In this document: piece by piece, positions 45,205-58,201 of the stretch
Position numbering within the stretch: the first letter of the stretch is position 1
Layout of the letters: the number at the start of each line of letters is the position of its first letter
DNA from: Fallopia convolvulus
Taxonomy: Eukaryota; Streptophyta; Magnoliopsida; Caryophyllales; Polygonaceae
Length of the DNA: 64,000 nucleotides
Assembly (NCBI GenBank): GCA_964016875.1
Contig: OZ024724.1
Location: 20,692,200-20,756,199, forward strand
Reading direction: 5' to 3'
Made by a program: the position numbers and the translations under genes
Notes under the pieces: generated by a model
What the model saw: only the letters and a program-made list of their open reading frames with translations
Told to the model about the DNA's origin: nothing
Database searches by the model: none

Positions 45205-47860
45205 GGACCTTTGTTCAATGTAGGCTCAACCATGCTTGGGGTTACGCTTCTCAAGTTTAGCCCGGAAAAATAACGATAACATAGAATCTTTTCCGGCGAT
45301 AGCCAAAACCTATGAGCCCTTAAGACAACTTCTCGTGCTCCGGCGATATCCGAGGGCAAATGTTCTCATCCAAGTTGCACATCAAGGGCGTTTGCCATTC
45401 GAGATCCTTACACGGTTTTGGTTTTTGTGATCACGGTCACAGTTGCAAGCATGTTCTTGCTCACAATTTCGATTTAGATGCCAATTTGTTGGACATCCCA
45501 TTGCCTCGACGCACATCGAGGTCTTATGCGATCTTTGCAAGAGTGGCTAACGTTGCCAATGCATCAATGGACCCGCTTTGATCGCTTGATCATTGTCCAA
45601 TCTTGAATAACTTGAACTCTTCTATCATATGCGAGCATTCTTGACCTTTCGGTTTTACAATGCCCCACTCATTCTTCGGATCCTTGATTTCGACTTGCAT
45701 CGTACGGTTTCAAGGATTTTAACTTGATTCAAAGTTTAAGGGGACGAACCGCGGTCGCAGCATGGGGACCCGCGGCCGCGATGTGCTCTAAATGAGGGGA
45801 AAATCGTTTCCTAGAAATTGGCCGCGACCACGGTCATCTTGGCCGCGATCGCGCTCTTCTTCGCTCGCAAAGTTTCGCGACTGCGATAATTTCCCTCTTA
45901 TTTGACTTTTGTATTTCTTCGATCTTCTCATCACCTTTTACCAGCTTGGGACCGTGAAGGTTATTGGCGAATACGATAACGCTAACGAGCCGTCGATTGG
46001 TCCCTTCGATCGTTGATTCGTTGAAGAGGCGCTTTTCTTGGATCTTTACAAAGAACGCTTTAGCCTATCAATTTCTCCAAGGCTTGATAGTGAAAAGACC
46101 TCATTTGATTATACTTCCCTTGAATCCGATGGTTCTCTCTTAAAGCGGAAGCTAGAGTGCGTACTAAGCACAATCTCGTCCTTATTGTTTGTGGTGGTCG
46201 ATGCCCCACTACCTTACTCCCGGTTGACGATTGCCTTCATCAAAATGTAACGCGCTATGACCATTGATTCAGTCGCTTGATCCGAACCTCGCTTGGCTTG
46301 CATGAAAAAGTAACCATGCTCTGAGGGTGAGGTCGGGTCACGGATTTGATCATCTTAAAGCAAGTTGTCTTGCTTGGTACTTTCTAGGGTTTGATCCTCC
46401 GAGCAAATATCAGAGTTTCACTTGATCGCTCTGTGAGTCTTGATTATTTTCTGAGCGAAGATCGGGTTTTTCCCCAAAAAGTTTAGGCTTTTCGAGTCGC
46501 AAAAAACCACACAACGATCGCCATCGTCCGGGCCGCGGTCGCGGTTGATAAGACCGCGGTCGCGGCTGACGAGGCAGCGCTGGAGCTCGTTGTCGATTTA
46601 GGGTTTGCGAGTTCGTCGTTTCTTCGGGGCCAAGAAAGGTTATTTCTTGGTCTTTCAGAGATCGATTCCAGCTTCATGGCTGCATTGATTGATCGCTTTT
46701 TGACATCTTTGAAAACTTCTCTTGTGGCTTGACTTAGAATCCATTTATCGGATGATCTTTGAAAGCATGAACAAACCCTTGGATACGCTCTATTAGGATT
46801 GGTAAAGTCCGCTCAAACTCTCGAATTTTTCTTGATCATGATGGTGTTTGCTGACCAAGTTGGATACCATATTTCTTGAATAACATTGATCTATCTTAAT
46901 CCCTTATTTTAGCGATTAAGGCTTTTGTTTGCTAGATTGGATTGTTTCGCTTGCTTTTACGACCGGCTTTACATTTAGGGTATGTTCAGCCTATGGCAAG
47001 TAGGATCCGGGTTTCTTCCAAGCAAGCAATATGAGTCATATGCGAAGAGGTCACGATTACTCCGCAATAGGTGTTTGTTTGTCGAAAAGCCCGTCAGGTT
47101 TGCCCCAACGAAAGAAGAACTTCTTCTTAGGCTCGCCTTTTTCCACCTATTTCTTTCATAGTCCGTCAATAGATCTATTATTAGACTCTACGCCCACTCT
47201 AGTCCATTCCGACACGTCGACTTTCGCATATATTCGTTTTCGGGGGACCCTCGGCCGCGGATTAGGGTGCCGCGGTCGCGGTGAATCGGTTCGCGATCGC
47301 GGTCTTCTTGGCGGTCGATTTCGGTCCCTACGCGCGTCCCATCGTGCGAATATCGATTGTTGCCGCTTGTGCGGGTCTCGAGTCCGCTCTAGAAAGTTAT
47401 CAACTTTTCTCTTGTTAGGTTTTCTTCCCTTTGATTGTGGTTGATCGTTGATTTACAATCAAGTTTTTCACTTTGGTCTACCGGGCACGCACTCGGAGCC
47501 TAATCCGTCAATTGGTGCTTGACTACCAACCTTAGGCGGGATCGAATTTGACAAGGGGCTTACAAGGTTGCCTCTTGCCCCCAGTGTCGTCGATTTTGCA
47601 TCGCGCATTGCGATGAACACTTGTTATGATGATTCGATCATGATTTTGCTTAGGGTCCAAACAAATCCCAAAGCGGATCTTTTTTGTTGACTTTTGGAGA
47701 CGCACTTAGGTGAGAAGAAACCCAAAAACACAAATTTTCGGAGTTACAAATTTCCGAAGGGGAACTTCGGTCGAAAATCTGGAGTTTGCGAATTTCCGGA
47801 GGCGCACTTCGGTGGGTCGCGGTCACGGCCTATGGGGTTGCGTTCCGTGGCCGCGGTTCG
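44845..47860. repeat. Dispersed 12-bp CG-rich motif in 21-bp-phased clusters
   Basis: Copies of CCGCGGYCGCGR and close variants start at 44845, 44867, 44888, 44909; 45749, 45770; 45822, 45843; 46533, 46554; 47254, 47270, 47291; 47817, 47845. Most neighbours are 21 bp apart. The sequence between clusters is not repeated. Confidence 0.75.
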
Positions 47861-47943
47861 CTCGTCGAGGCTTCACGATCGCCCCAGGGCTTCGAAAAGT
47901 CGCTTATTTTTCTTCTAGGAACGATTACTCATAAATTTAATCC
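45205..47943. other. Internal region of element VI, no recognised genes
   Basis: 2.7 kb with only short ORFs on both strands and no gag, protease, RT or integrase motif I can recognise. Apart from the CG-rich motif clusters the only structure is a partly duplicated block at 47695-47815 (GGAGACGCACTTAGGTG and GGAGGCGCACTTCGGTG). Confidence 0.5.
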
Positions 47944-47965
47944 TCGTTCCCACAAACAGCGCCAA
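47944..47965 (-). other. Primer binding site of element VI
   Basis: Minus strand TTGGCGCTGTTTGTGGGAAC directly follows the LTR end, close to the TGGCGCCGTCTGTGGGAA type of Tat elements. Confidence 0.6.
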
Positions 47966-47966
47966 T

Positions 47967-48529
47967 TGTTAGTGCACAAAAAATCGGTCTTCAATGCACT
48001 AATTGAATGCTCCTTCCTCTTCCGCTCCACACCGTATCTTCTGACCTAAAACCTGCAAAACAATGGACACATGGGGAGGGGACCCCTAATCCACCTCTGA
48101 TGCCTAAGTCAAAAGAGTGAACCGTCGTATCGAGCGTCGAGGTACAACAAAAAAGCGATGAATCCCTGAACAGTCGAGCTAAGCGAATATTAGCCTGTTC
48201 AAGTTTTCTGAATACACGGAGGTGCGCATGTGGTTCTCCCTACACGCCTAGGGCGTGTATATATAGTGGAAGAAGGAGATCATGTGAGTCGACTTTCTTT
48301 ATCTCATACGGCTAGTCAGATTGCTTAGAGCCCAAGTTAGGAATATCCCTCCTTCTCCAAGTTTAATTCCATCATATTTGAAGGATAAAATTTTCCATTA
48401 AGTTGCACAACTATCATATCTTTAATAATAAGAAAATAAATAAAGATAATAATAAATGCGCAGTAATTTAAGAAATACCTTTAATAGCGAAAATAACTAT
48501 GGTGACTATGTTTGTTTTATCCTCTCACA
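47967..48529 (-). repeat. 5' LTR of element VI
   Basis: 563 bp with plus-strand ends TGTTAGTGC and CTCTCACA. It contains a TATA-like TATATATA (about 48258) beside a hairpin TACACGCC/GGCGTGTA (48240-48258). Confidence 0.8.
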
Positions 48530-49700
48530 GAATTAGACAATATTAACTACATATTCTTTTGATGTAAAAGACAAAATCACACCCTGCTTGTTGGATGTGT
48601 AAGGTTTGTAGATCCAAGTATAAGGGTGGGCTCGTTATTAGGAAAGCAAAGACACTGAACCAAGTACTCAAAATGAGGTTACTAATAAATACTAGCATAA
48701 CCAAATAGTAGTTGGGTTCATATCATGCAAATACTTAAAAGGGGAAAGCCTACTGAAGTACAGTTGTACAAGGAATCCCTCATAGCAATGGCGCAATATG
48801 ATGAAATTAAAAGATAAATTTCATGATGGATTAATATGGTAGCTAAGTGATGGAAACTCCATTAGATTTTCGAAAGACTCTTGGATAACAAATTCTCCAC
48901 TTATAAAGTTATGTAATCCACTCGTGCTGATTAATTTGGACGAAAAAGTTTCTGAATTCATGACACCAAAACGACAATGCAACATCTATAAATTGGGAGA
49001 GTGATTTCCCCAATCATGGATTGAGAGGATATTGGAGATTCCGATACCACATAACAAGATCGTTGACAAACTGTACTGACGCCTAAGTGAAAATGGTTTG
49101 TATTCAACTCATTTGGAAGCTATTTGGTTAGCATTCGGCAGCTATAACTACCTTGAAGTGAATTTTTTTCTTTGGAAGCTATGTAATAATGGTATGCCAA
49201 CAAAAGAACGTCTAGCTACAAACCATGTGAGTGTTACTAAAAAATGTGCCTTACGTAAAAACGATATAGAAAATGCATTCCTTTTGCTTGCTTAATGCAC
49301 ATTTACAATTCAAACGATGGACTACATTGATCCTTCTCTCTCGAGGAGTTATCTAGCATTGCAGTTGGTGACAATAGTATGATTGATTGGATCAATGTGA
49401 TTCGCTAGAAACTTTTAACATCTGATTTTACTAGATTCGCTTCAATTGGTGGTACATCTAACATCATCACAACAAGATGATTTTCCAGAATGAATTGACA
49501 TATGTACTCAAAGATTTCAAATTAGTAATTGGAGAGCTTGTGAACTTTTTGAAAATGAGAAGGGGAACATGATTGAAGGTCACAACATACGGGTCATAAA
49601 TGTCATTCGTGGAAGCCGATGTTGTCCCTGGAAAGTTAAAATGATTATAGCAACTAAGCTCCTTTTATTGCAACCCTTTGAGACGGTAGAAATTAATCAT
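48530..49700 (+). pseudogene. LINE 3, right part
   Basis: Degenerate plus-strand LINE reading: DGNSIRFSKDSWI near 48850, then the zinc-binding RT domain (FFLWKLCNNGMPTKERL, about 49165-49215) and a diverged end to about 49650. Many stops. It continues the fragment that ends at 43960. The middle of RT is lost between them. Confidence 0.65.
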
Positions 49701-50317
49701 GTGCCTTGATCATATAATTTAGTGGTTGATAATATAATCTGCTTGCAGCATTCCACCACACCACACCTAATCAGTTGCTACGATTACATAACTGAATGTT
49801 CTCATTCTCATCCGTAAGGATGCTCTAGGTTGAACCCTTGATTTGGCCTAATTCTTTCCTTCTCAAAAACAAATTACAAAGAACTACATCTGTTCACGCA
49901 AAAGAGATAATACATCAATTTCAAACTACTTCAGTTTGCAAGTTTAAATCTCAATACAAGTAAACCTTTACAGCAAAATGAAAAGAAACTGATGTCTAGG
50001 AGGCAGGATAATCTCTTCAACTTCATTAATGCAGATAAACTCCACCCACAGTCTAATTGTCCTTCCAAGGTTTTCCTTTCCCGGGTTATTATTTGTATCA
50101 GAATGAAACCAACTTTCCCCCTTGAAAGAGCTTGTACTGAAGGAACAAGAAGCTCTTGCTATCTACAATGAATTTGCAGTATCAAAATCCAACTGAACAT
50201 CACCCAGATATTAACACTTCATAATTACCTTCCAAATGTACATTGCTGATAAGCTGACGTAACTACCAGGAGAAAAAGGCTCTTTAAGGTGTGATGGGTA
50301 CTTGTAATATTATGCCT
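49701..50317. other. 3' flank of PPR4
   Basis: About 600 bp. The part next to 50318 is the probable PPR4 3' UTR. AT-rich, no ORF of interest. Confidence 0.5.
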
Positions 50318-53300
50318 TCATGTTCTGTCATCAGATTCTTCTTCATCACTGTCAGTTAAACTCGCATAATGGGCATCATCAACATCATCTTCATCACCGT
50401 CGCCATCATCATCATCATCCGTCTGATTAGCCGCTTTAAGATTACCGTACGAATTCCAGTCTGGAGGAAACGTCTTCTGTAGAGCTTCTGTGATCTCCCC
50501 TCCTACCCTTTCAATCCTATGCAAACTCCTAGACCAGTGAACAGCTGTGCCCATGTCAACCGTCAGGCCAGATTCAGCCATCTCTCTACATACACTTAGA
50601 ATCCCAGAACATATGTACTCTTCTGCCACAGTTGCCCTAGACAAGAGTGACGTCATCAAGCAATGGTATACTGCCTTGTCAGGCTTCAACCCTGCTGATT
50701 TCATCTCTTCAAAGCATTTCAAGGCTTTCTCCGGAAGAGATGCACGTGCCCAACCGTTTATTATTGTTGTGTAGGTTTTGATGTTAGGCTTAACACCCAC
50801 TGCTTTCATCTCCCTCACAGTACTCATCGCTCTCTGGGATATAAAACATTTTTCAATTCTGATGAACAAGGAAAAAAATGAAACTAAACATGCACATATA
50901 AAAAAATTGGACATCTGAAAGCAACAATCTAGCTATTCACATTTTGTAATTTATTTCAATCATCAAATCTGCCACTAATAGATGGGCTTCTCCTTTAAGC
51001 ATACCGTCATATCTCCAGCCTTACAGCAGGCGTTTATGAAAGAAGTGAAGGTATGGATGTCAGGTTGTACACCATCTCGTCTCATTTGCTGCAGCAAGTC
51101 AGCAGCCTCCCAAACATCACCCCTTCTAGCCCATCTACGATAAGACAGAGATCACAACATTTATTAACAACCCACAAAATAATTAGAGGAATTTAAAGGG
51201 CATGAGAAATGGAAAAATTCAGGAAAGAGTTTAATCAGATAATCCTGAATTTTCCATTTCTCATGCCCTGTTATAAACAAAGGGTGAAATTCATAGTTTT
51301 AAAATTAACAATGTTAAGGGATCATATATATACCCGTCAATCAATATGTTATAAACAAAGGTGTTCCTTGGAATGTTCTGAGCACTCATGTCCCTAGTGA
51401 CTGCTAAGGCACTCTGCATCCGGCCAGCCTTGCAACATGCCTTCAGCAATGCCTCGTATGCATAAACATCAAGCTGAAGTCCCTCTTCTTTCACCTTTGT
51501 AAAATACTCAAAGGCTTTACCAGTGTCACCTAAGGATGCATAACCTTGCATGATGGTAGTATATGTATGTTCATTTGGGCTTACACCAGCTAATGACATC
51601 TCATCTAATATTTCCACAGCCTTTTCCATCTGCAAGTGAAAACCACAGAATAAGAGATCAGGAAGGAATCGGCACTTAGGCTTTGTTTAGAAAACCATTT
51701 TACAATGACATTTCTAGGTATGATGTGGTTTTAAGGTAAAGAGTAGTTTAAACACTTTGGAATTTGCGTGTAACTGAATTTGTGTGTTCTTTCAGACTTA
51801 TTTAAAAGGACATTATTTATAATAAAAAATAAAAATTATACCAGACGTAATTTTTGAAAAATAAATATTTATAACTAACAGTGCGATTGTGTAGAGCCAA
51901 ACAACCCCTTGAGGATAGATTTAGAAACAGAGAAAAGGGAGTAAACAATTATATGTCATATTTACCTGTCTCTTCTCAACAAGACCAAGTATTAAAGCAT
52001 TGTAAGTGTGAGCATTAGGAGTACATCCAGCCCTTCGCATCAGATTGAAGACTTCTAGGGCTCTTTTTGGTTCCCCAACTCTTGCAAAACCATGAATAAT
52101 CGGCATGAACGTCCGTGTCGTAGGCCTATGCCTTTCCTTCCTCATCTGCTCCACCATGCGTAATGCGCGTTCCATATTCCCCATCCCACAGAATGCTCTA
52201 ATTATGTTATTGTAGAGCACTAAATCCGATTGCAATCCGTCTTTCACTATGTCCTCAAAAATAGCAAATGCATTTGCCCAATCTTTCAACCTCACAAATC
52301 CATTAATTAACATGGAATAGGTCTTCATATTATGTTGTATGCCAGATGATTCCATCATCTTGCTTACTTCCAAGGCCTTGGAGACTTTTCCCAACTGAAA
52401 GAAAAAAGTTAAAGCTAGAAGTGAAGATCCATACAAGATACACAGAATAAAACAAACAAAAATCCAGACAGAAGGATCCACCTGATGAAAGAAAATAACT
52501 ATATATTACAAGAGTGAGATTAACTTTCCAATATTCACATACCAAAATCTACCCTGCCCAATCTTATCATTCTCGTGCACTTTTTCTCCATGTTTGAATT
52601 TCTAGAAAGAAATGCTCCAGCATATATATATAATCATAGAGAAGAATGGAAGGATTGCTGTGACTTGATGCCATAACAGAAACTTGCTCAGACTCAAACA
52701 AAACCAGCAGATAAGATATTCTTTTCTCCTAAGAAACGGGGGAACTCAGCACTTTAAATATGCAAGAAGTCAGGTATCTCCACTATACCTTGGTATAAAG
52801 ATTGATTAGACACCCATAACTAACCACCGAAGGAGTGAAGCCATATTCCTGTCAGTACATACATGAAAGGAAAAAAGAATTAGAAGGATTACTGTATTTT
52901 GATACTCCGCATTATAATGATAACTAGACCTCATTAAAAAAAATTGAGGGATCTCTAAAATCAAACAATCAAAATTTGATGTTACCAATTAAAATGTTGA
53001 AAAACTACAAGTAACACACATAAATGTTGTAGCTTAACAGTTTCCTAAAGGGTAGCTTACAATCCTTACATATATAGACATACAGGTATGGTCCATAACC
53101 TAGTACTAGAGCAAACAGATTAAAAAATTTAAAGCTGAAGATATTTTACATATGTATGGAACTGGATCAGTTGGCCGACCTAGAAGGCTAGAACAATGAC
53201 ATATCATCTGAAGCTAAGACTCCATTGGTTCTCTAGATTGACAGCCTAAATCAAGCAGATTGATATCTAAGTATTAACTACGTTCTGTACTGTTGAGATG

Positions 53301-56300
53301 ATGCAATACTGGTGTTATGATTTCTCTGTTATATATATCCCTGATTAAGTTTGTCAAGAGAAAAAGAAGGATGCCACTCCTGTGCATAGAAACAATGACC
53401 ATTGGTCTCGAAGTAAATTTCTAGCCATGCTACACAGCTCCAGAAGAAATGAAATATCAATTTCAAAACAGCCTAGGAAATTTACAGCATTAATAGAGCA
53501 CCAGCAGCATGTATTTAACAAAGGATAAATTATTAAAGGATTTAAATACCTTGAGTCTCTCAAACACAATCAAACATTTTTCTTCATCTCCAATCATTGT
53601 ATACCCATCCATCATGGTATGATATATGTCTATTCGAGCATCAATCCCTTGTTCTTCCATCTCTCTAACCAAAGCTTCAGCTCGGTCCATATTACAAGTT
53701 TGGCTATAGTTGGTAAGACAAAGATACAAATAAATTATATAACCAAATAGTGGATCTTTGTAGAGAAAATTCAATATGCCAATTAAATGCACTGCTCTAC
53801 ACTCACAAAAGTAGTAGACCAGCCTAGATTAACTTTAGCAAAATGGTTTTGGAGGGTTGTTTGCACCAACCAATCCATGAATCTAAAGCATAGGACATTA
53901 GATTTCCAAATATACCTACCAATAAGCATAGATTATGTTTCCGTAAATGATTGCATTCAAAGTGACAAGTTTCTCTTTCGCCTCCTTGAACCATTGGTCT
54001 GCAACCCTTCCAGACAAGACAAAAAAAGAATGCATCAGAATTTATATTTACTTCCTACTTGGCAGTACAGTTTTATACTTCTAAACCAAGGCAGAAAGTT
54101 ACAGATGAGATTTCAAAGATGGGCTGGGCAACTAAGAATTATTGATTTCTAGTGTATCATCAATACAAATATCAAAAGTAGCAGCATTGAGGTGCAGGCA
54201 AAGTGTATCCACATCTCTATTATATAGCCAGATTCAATGCAAATTTTACCTTGTGTGATGGGTTTATGGTAACGCTAATAAAGGATATGCATATCGCTAG
54301 ATACCACCAATTGCAGGCACCCACCAACTCTTAAGAAAGGAAAAAAGAAAAAAAAAAAAAAGAAAGAAGCGAAACAGCAAAAGACTCATTTATGCAAGTT
54401 TCAATCGAATGAAAAGAAGGTTTTAAGCAAGAAGGTTTCTATAAAGACCAAAACCTCAAGCAAACTTACACACGGCTAATTGTTCGAGGAATTAACTGAA
54501 TGAAAAAGATCTAAGCAAGTTGATGAAAATTAAAAGAAGATGGCATTACTATTAAGAAACTAAAACATCAATCAATTTCATCACATTCTACTGCAAGGGG
54601 AATTTCGACTAAGTAGGTATAAATCAATGACTACTAGAGATTCACAAACTAAACTACATGTTCATGTCTACTCACTCAACATTGCCAACTCTGGCAAATC
54701 CGCCAACCAGCACACTGTAAGTGACCAAGCTCATTTCAACTCCTTCCTCTTTCATTTTCCTCACGCAAGATAGGGCTTCTTCCATGTCTCTTCCAATAGC
54801 ATAGGCATGAATAAGGCTGAAATGAGCAAAAAACTCTACAAATTTATTTCAAGGATACATGAAGATCTTAAATTTCAGCAAAAGAAAAATTCTTGTGTTC
54901 CTCCACATCCTTTATCATGTCTTTTGACTTACTAATCTAAAAAAGAAGATAACTATAATACCATTTTAGGGAAAAATGATTAACCAGTGGCATAACTATC
55001 CAAGAAACTGGTGAATCAGGGAGATTGATTGGAAAGTAACATCATTACAGAACTCAATTATTGTCAAATTGCCATTGGAAAGTTTTATGCATTAAATTTT
55101 TTTACTGTCGAGAGATTCTTTGATCAATATGTTACTAGACATGATACTTCAAATATGCAAGAAGTGAAACTTACGCATGCGGACAATCATGTCAACATAT
55201 GAATTATCATTGTCTCTCAGACAGAGTAAACAGATGGCAACTTACCTGGTATAAACATGGGAGGTCGGTTCAATTCCTCTTGCTCGCATTCTTTCAAATG
55301 TTTCACGAGCGCGATGCATGTCACCTCTCCTTGCATAATACTTCACCATCAGACCAAACTCTTTCCTCGATGGCTAAAATTACAGTGTCAAAAGTCAGCC
55401 CAGACAATAAAAAACAACACTTCAAATAGTGTCAAGCATCCCAACATCCAGATTTTTAGAACAGAAATCAAAGGACAGAACAAGAATGCCAAATAACAGC
55501 TGGTACTAATTTCGACCAAAAATAACAATTGGTACTGATGAGAATTGATAAGATAGACACCTTCTTGACACTCTCAAAAGCTCGAACAACGGCCTGCCAA
55601 TTCTCCGGGTGAGTGTCCATAACCTTCCGAAGCTCGTTTCTGGAACCTTCCCTGTCCTCATGCCACTTGGACCTGTAGTCTCTCTCATTCGATCCTTGCA
55701 GCCACCGATGCCTCTCCTCCGCCTTGAGCTTCCGCTTCCTGCCGTCATCCAACTTGACGGTCAGCGGCCTCCCATGGAACTCGACCCCGTCGAATTCCAC
55801 CGCCTTCATCGCGGAGTTCGCGGCCGCGTCGCCGCCGTAAATGACGAACCCATACCCCATGTTCCTCTCCAAGTCTTCGTGCCCCTTGATCAAGATAACG
55901 TTCTTAATCGGCCCAAACTGCCGGAAAAATTCCGTAACCTCGTGCTTTTTGAGCCACAACGGAAAATTGCCGACGAAGATCTTCCCTTCCTGTCGAAACT
56001 CAACGCGATCTTCATCGCCGGGCGCCGAATCGCAATCTGGACCCCCATTTTCAGCCTCAGACTCGCTTTCGTCGTCCGATTGTGCCAGCAGAGGAGGAGG
56101 CGGATTCGGAGGGGGAGGGGGAGGGGGAGGGGGAGGTGGAGATATTTTGCTGGTGAGCCAAAGCTTGGGGGTGAGTGCGTCGGCGTTGGGGGGTTTCTTC
56201 TGGGGTTTGAGATTGACTAGGGCTTTAAGAGGGTTGAAGGAAGCGGTTTTAGGAGGAGGAGCGGGTTTGGAGACGGTAGTTCGGGAGATTTTAGGGCGGC

Positions 56301-56463
56301 GGAGGTTGGAGGAGGAGGGAAGCGGAGGTTCAGGCGGATTGAGGGAGAGAGAGATGCGGTGATGAGGCTTGGCGACGGAGGCGGTGGCGGTGGCGGGAAG
56401 AAGAGAGAAGGAAGAGGAAGGGGAGGAGTGTGTGGTGGAGACTGAGAAGGACAACATCTCCAT
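50318..56463 (-). CDS. PPR4: PPR4-like chloroplast RRM/PPR protein, ten exons
   Basis: Exons 56463-55561, 55373-55246, 54816-54676, 54006-53920, 53703-53550, 52848-52789, 52394-51966, 51629-51334, 51134-51005 and 50833-50318 join in frame to 947 residues with GT-AG introns. A Ser/Thr/Pro-rich N-terminus fits a plastid transit peptide. Residues 109-124 are nearly all Pro. An RRM at about 161-237 has RNP2 IFVGNF and RNP1 MGYGFVIY. From about residue 290 onward are about 15 PPR repeats (for example VTYSVLVGGFARVGNVE, HTYNALILGLVEKRQ). The tail is acidic (DDDDDGDGDEDD). RRM plus PPR in this order is diagnostic of PPR4, which in maize binds the rps12 intron 1 region and is needed for its trans-splicing. 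No stop interrupts it. Confidence 0.93.
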
Positions 56464-58201
56464 TAACGTGGGGACAGGAGAGAGCTTCTGTTATCTTCCT
56501 CCCTCGCGACTCTTTCACTCCGTCTCTGAAAGACCTGGCTAGTTGGGACGGTTAACCGAATAAAAAAATTATTAAGATCCGGTAATCCGAACCCTCTCTG
56601 ACAGATGGACAGCTCAGCTCAGGTGTAGAAATATTCTACCAAAATTTCATTTTCTCTAGAACTACTTGAGTTCCCGAGATAATCATGACTATTGAAAATG
56701 GTTGATCGATTAATTTTTGGATGGATCCGTGGATTCATAATACTCTTGTCGTTTTATAATATAAGTCGTTTTTAGTTTTAAAAAGTGGTTTATAATGTAA
56801 CTATGTAAGTCATTTTTTATCTTATTTAATGTAAAATTTTCTAAAATAGGTCAAAAGTTAGTCAACTTTTGATGCTCTAAGAAAGCTAGATTCACATGGG
56901 CTCAACTTGTAAATGGATAAGATTTACCCATATTGATAAATACATATTTGTTGTGATTGTACTGGTGTATAATTAAAATGGGATAAGAAATGAAGAGAAA
57001 GAAGAAATTTCAAACTTGAAAGAAAACCTTAAAGTGTTTTTCCTACTTGGGGTAAATGGTTCATTCCATGTGAGCCCAAGTTTGGCAAGGAGCCAAGGAG
57101 TAATTATATCATCGCTTAATAGGAGACAGTGCGTGAGAGATCAATAAAGACATTCACATTTAATGTATTGTGTACTTACCTGCTTGACCAAACTTTGTTA
57201 CTTTTATTTCAAAATTATATTGGAGCTAGGTACGGCTACACAAAGACATATCTTAACGAAATCTTCATACATTTCAATTCAAAAAAGAAAAAGAAAAACT
57301 TGTTACAATTGTTCTTGGAAAAAGAAAACTAGAGAATTGAGAACAAAAATACTCGCCAAATTTTTATTTTATTTCTTTTGGAAGATTATTTTTTTAAGTT
57401 ATTAATCTAGGATTTTTACAGTAAGAAAATTTTAAAAGTAAGTTAGAGCTTTTTTTGCACTTTGAGTTTCTCCTCCAAAAAAAACTGCAATGTCGATTTG
57501 AACGAGAGAGAAGAATATCGATTTGAACAAGAGAGAAGAATACCTGATTTTGAAAAAGGGGTTCTTCTACTCGAACGAGAGAGAAGAAATGACGATTTTA
57601 GGAGTTAGGGCTTTCTGTAAAATATTAGACTAGAAAAGAAAAGTATATTGGAGCCAAAAATTTAGCTTTGCACGCCCTTTATCTTATTTTTTCCGCCAAT
57701 TTTTCACAAATCCACCATGCATTACATTTGCTACATGAAATCGTGACATTAGGTTTCACTTTTTTTTTTCATTTTTAGAGTTGTTACTTTTAGTTTAACA
57801 ATGTGTTACATTTGATAACTAGTGTTATAGAAAACCGTTACATTTGATCACTTTTTTCTTGTTTTTCAAAGCGTTACATTTGCTATAACCATCCATTACG
57901 TCAGACTACTTGTGTTACAACAAACCGTTACCTTATATCATAGTGTTACATATAATAATGAACCATTACAATAGATTTTATATTGTAACACAAAAAAAAC
58001 ATTTCAAAACTTTCGTAACAAAAAGCCCGAGAATTGGTAGTGAGGCCATTACTCTATTTAATTTACTTAACATTCCAACAACATTCATTAACTCAAGCAA
58101 TTCTAGTGGTTAAAGAGTTAATAGTACATGTGATAAAAACAAGCATTAAATTAAGGCAAATCTTTATGCACAAAATTTTTTGTACGTGCGCACAAGAAAA
58201 G
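56464..58201. other. Intergenic region upstream of PPR4
   Basis: AT-rich. The 5' leader and promoter of PPR4 should lie at about 56464-56600. No other gene is supported. A field of GTTACA words occupies 57720-57970. Confidence 0.5.
57720..57970. repeat. Recurrent GTTACATTTG words
   Basis: CGTTACATTTG, TGTTACATTTG and related words recur at least seven times in 250 bp, both complete and shortened, with AT-rich spacers. It looks like part of an interspersed plant repeat. Family not recognised. Confidence 0.45.

Larger units (their letters stand above)
43964..48529 (-). mobile_element. Element VI: degenerate LTR retrotransposon inside LINE 3
   Basis: Two direct repeats of about 506 and 563 bp bound 4.5 kb of sequence with little coding capacity. 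A primer-binding-like TTGGCGCTGTTTGTGGGAAC next to the right repeat gives minus orientation. The outer ~50 bp of the left repeat are missing, so no target-site duplication can be read. By eye the repeats differ at roughly 8% of positions, so it is older than elements II and IV. Confidence 0.75.

Noticed and set aside
55609..56362. Plus-strand ORFs of 173-203 codons over PPR4 exon 1, including a Gly-rich run
   Set aside because: Shadow frames of the well-supported PPR4 coding exon.
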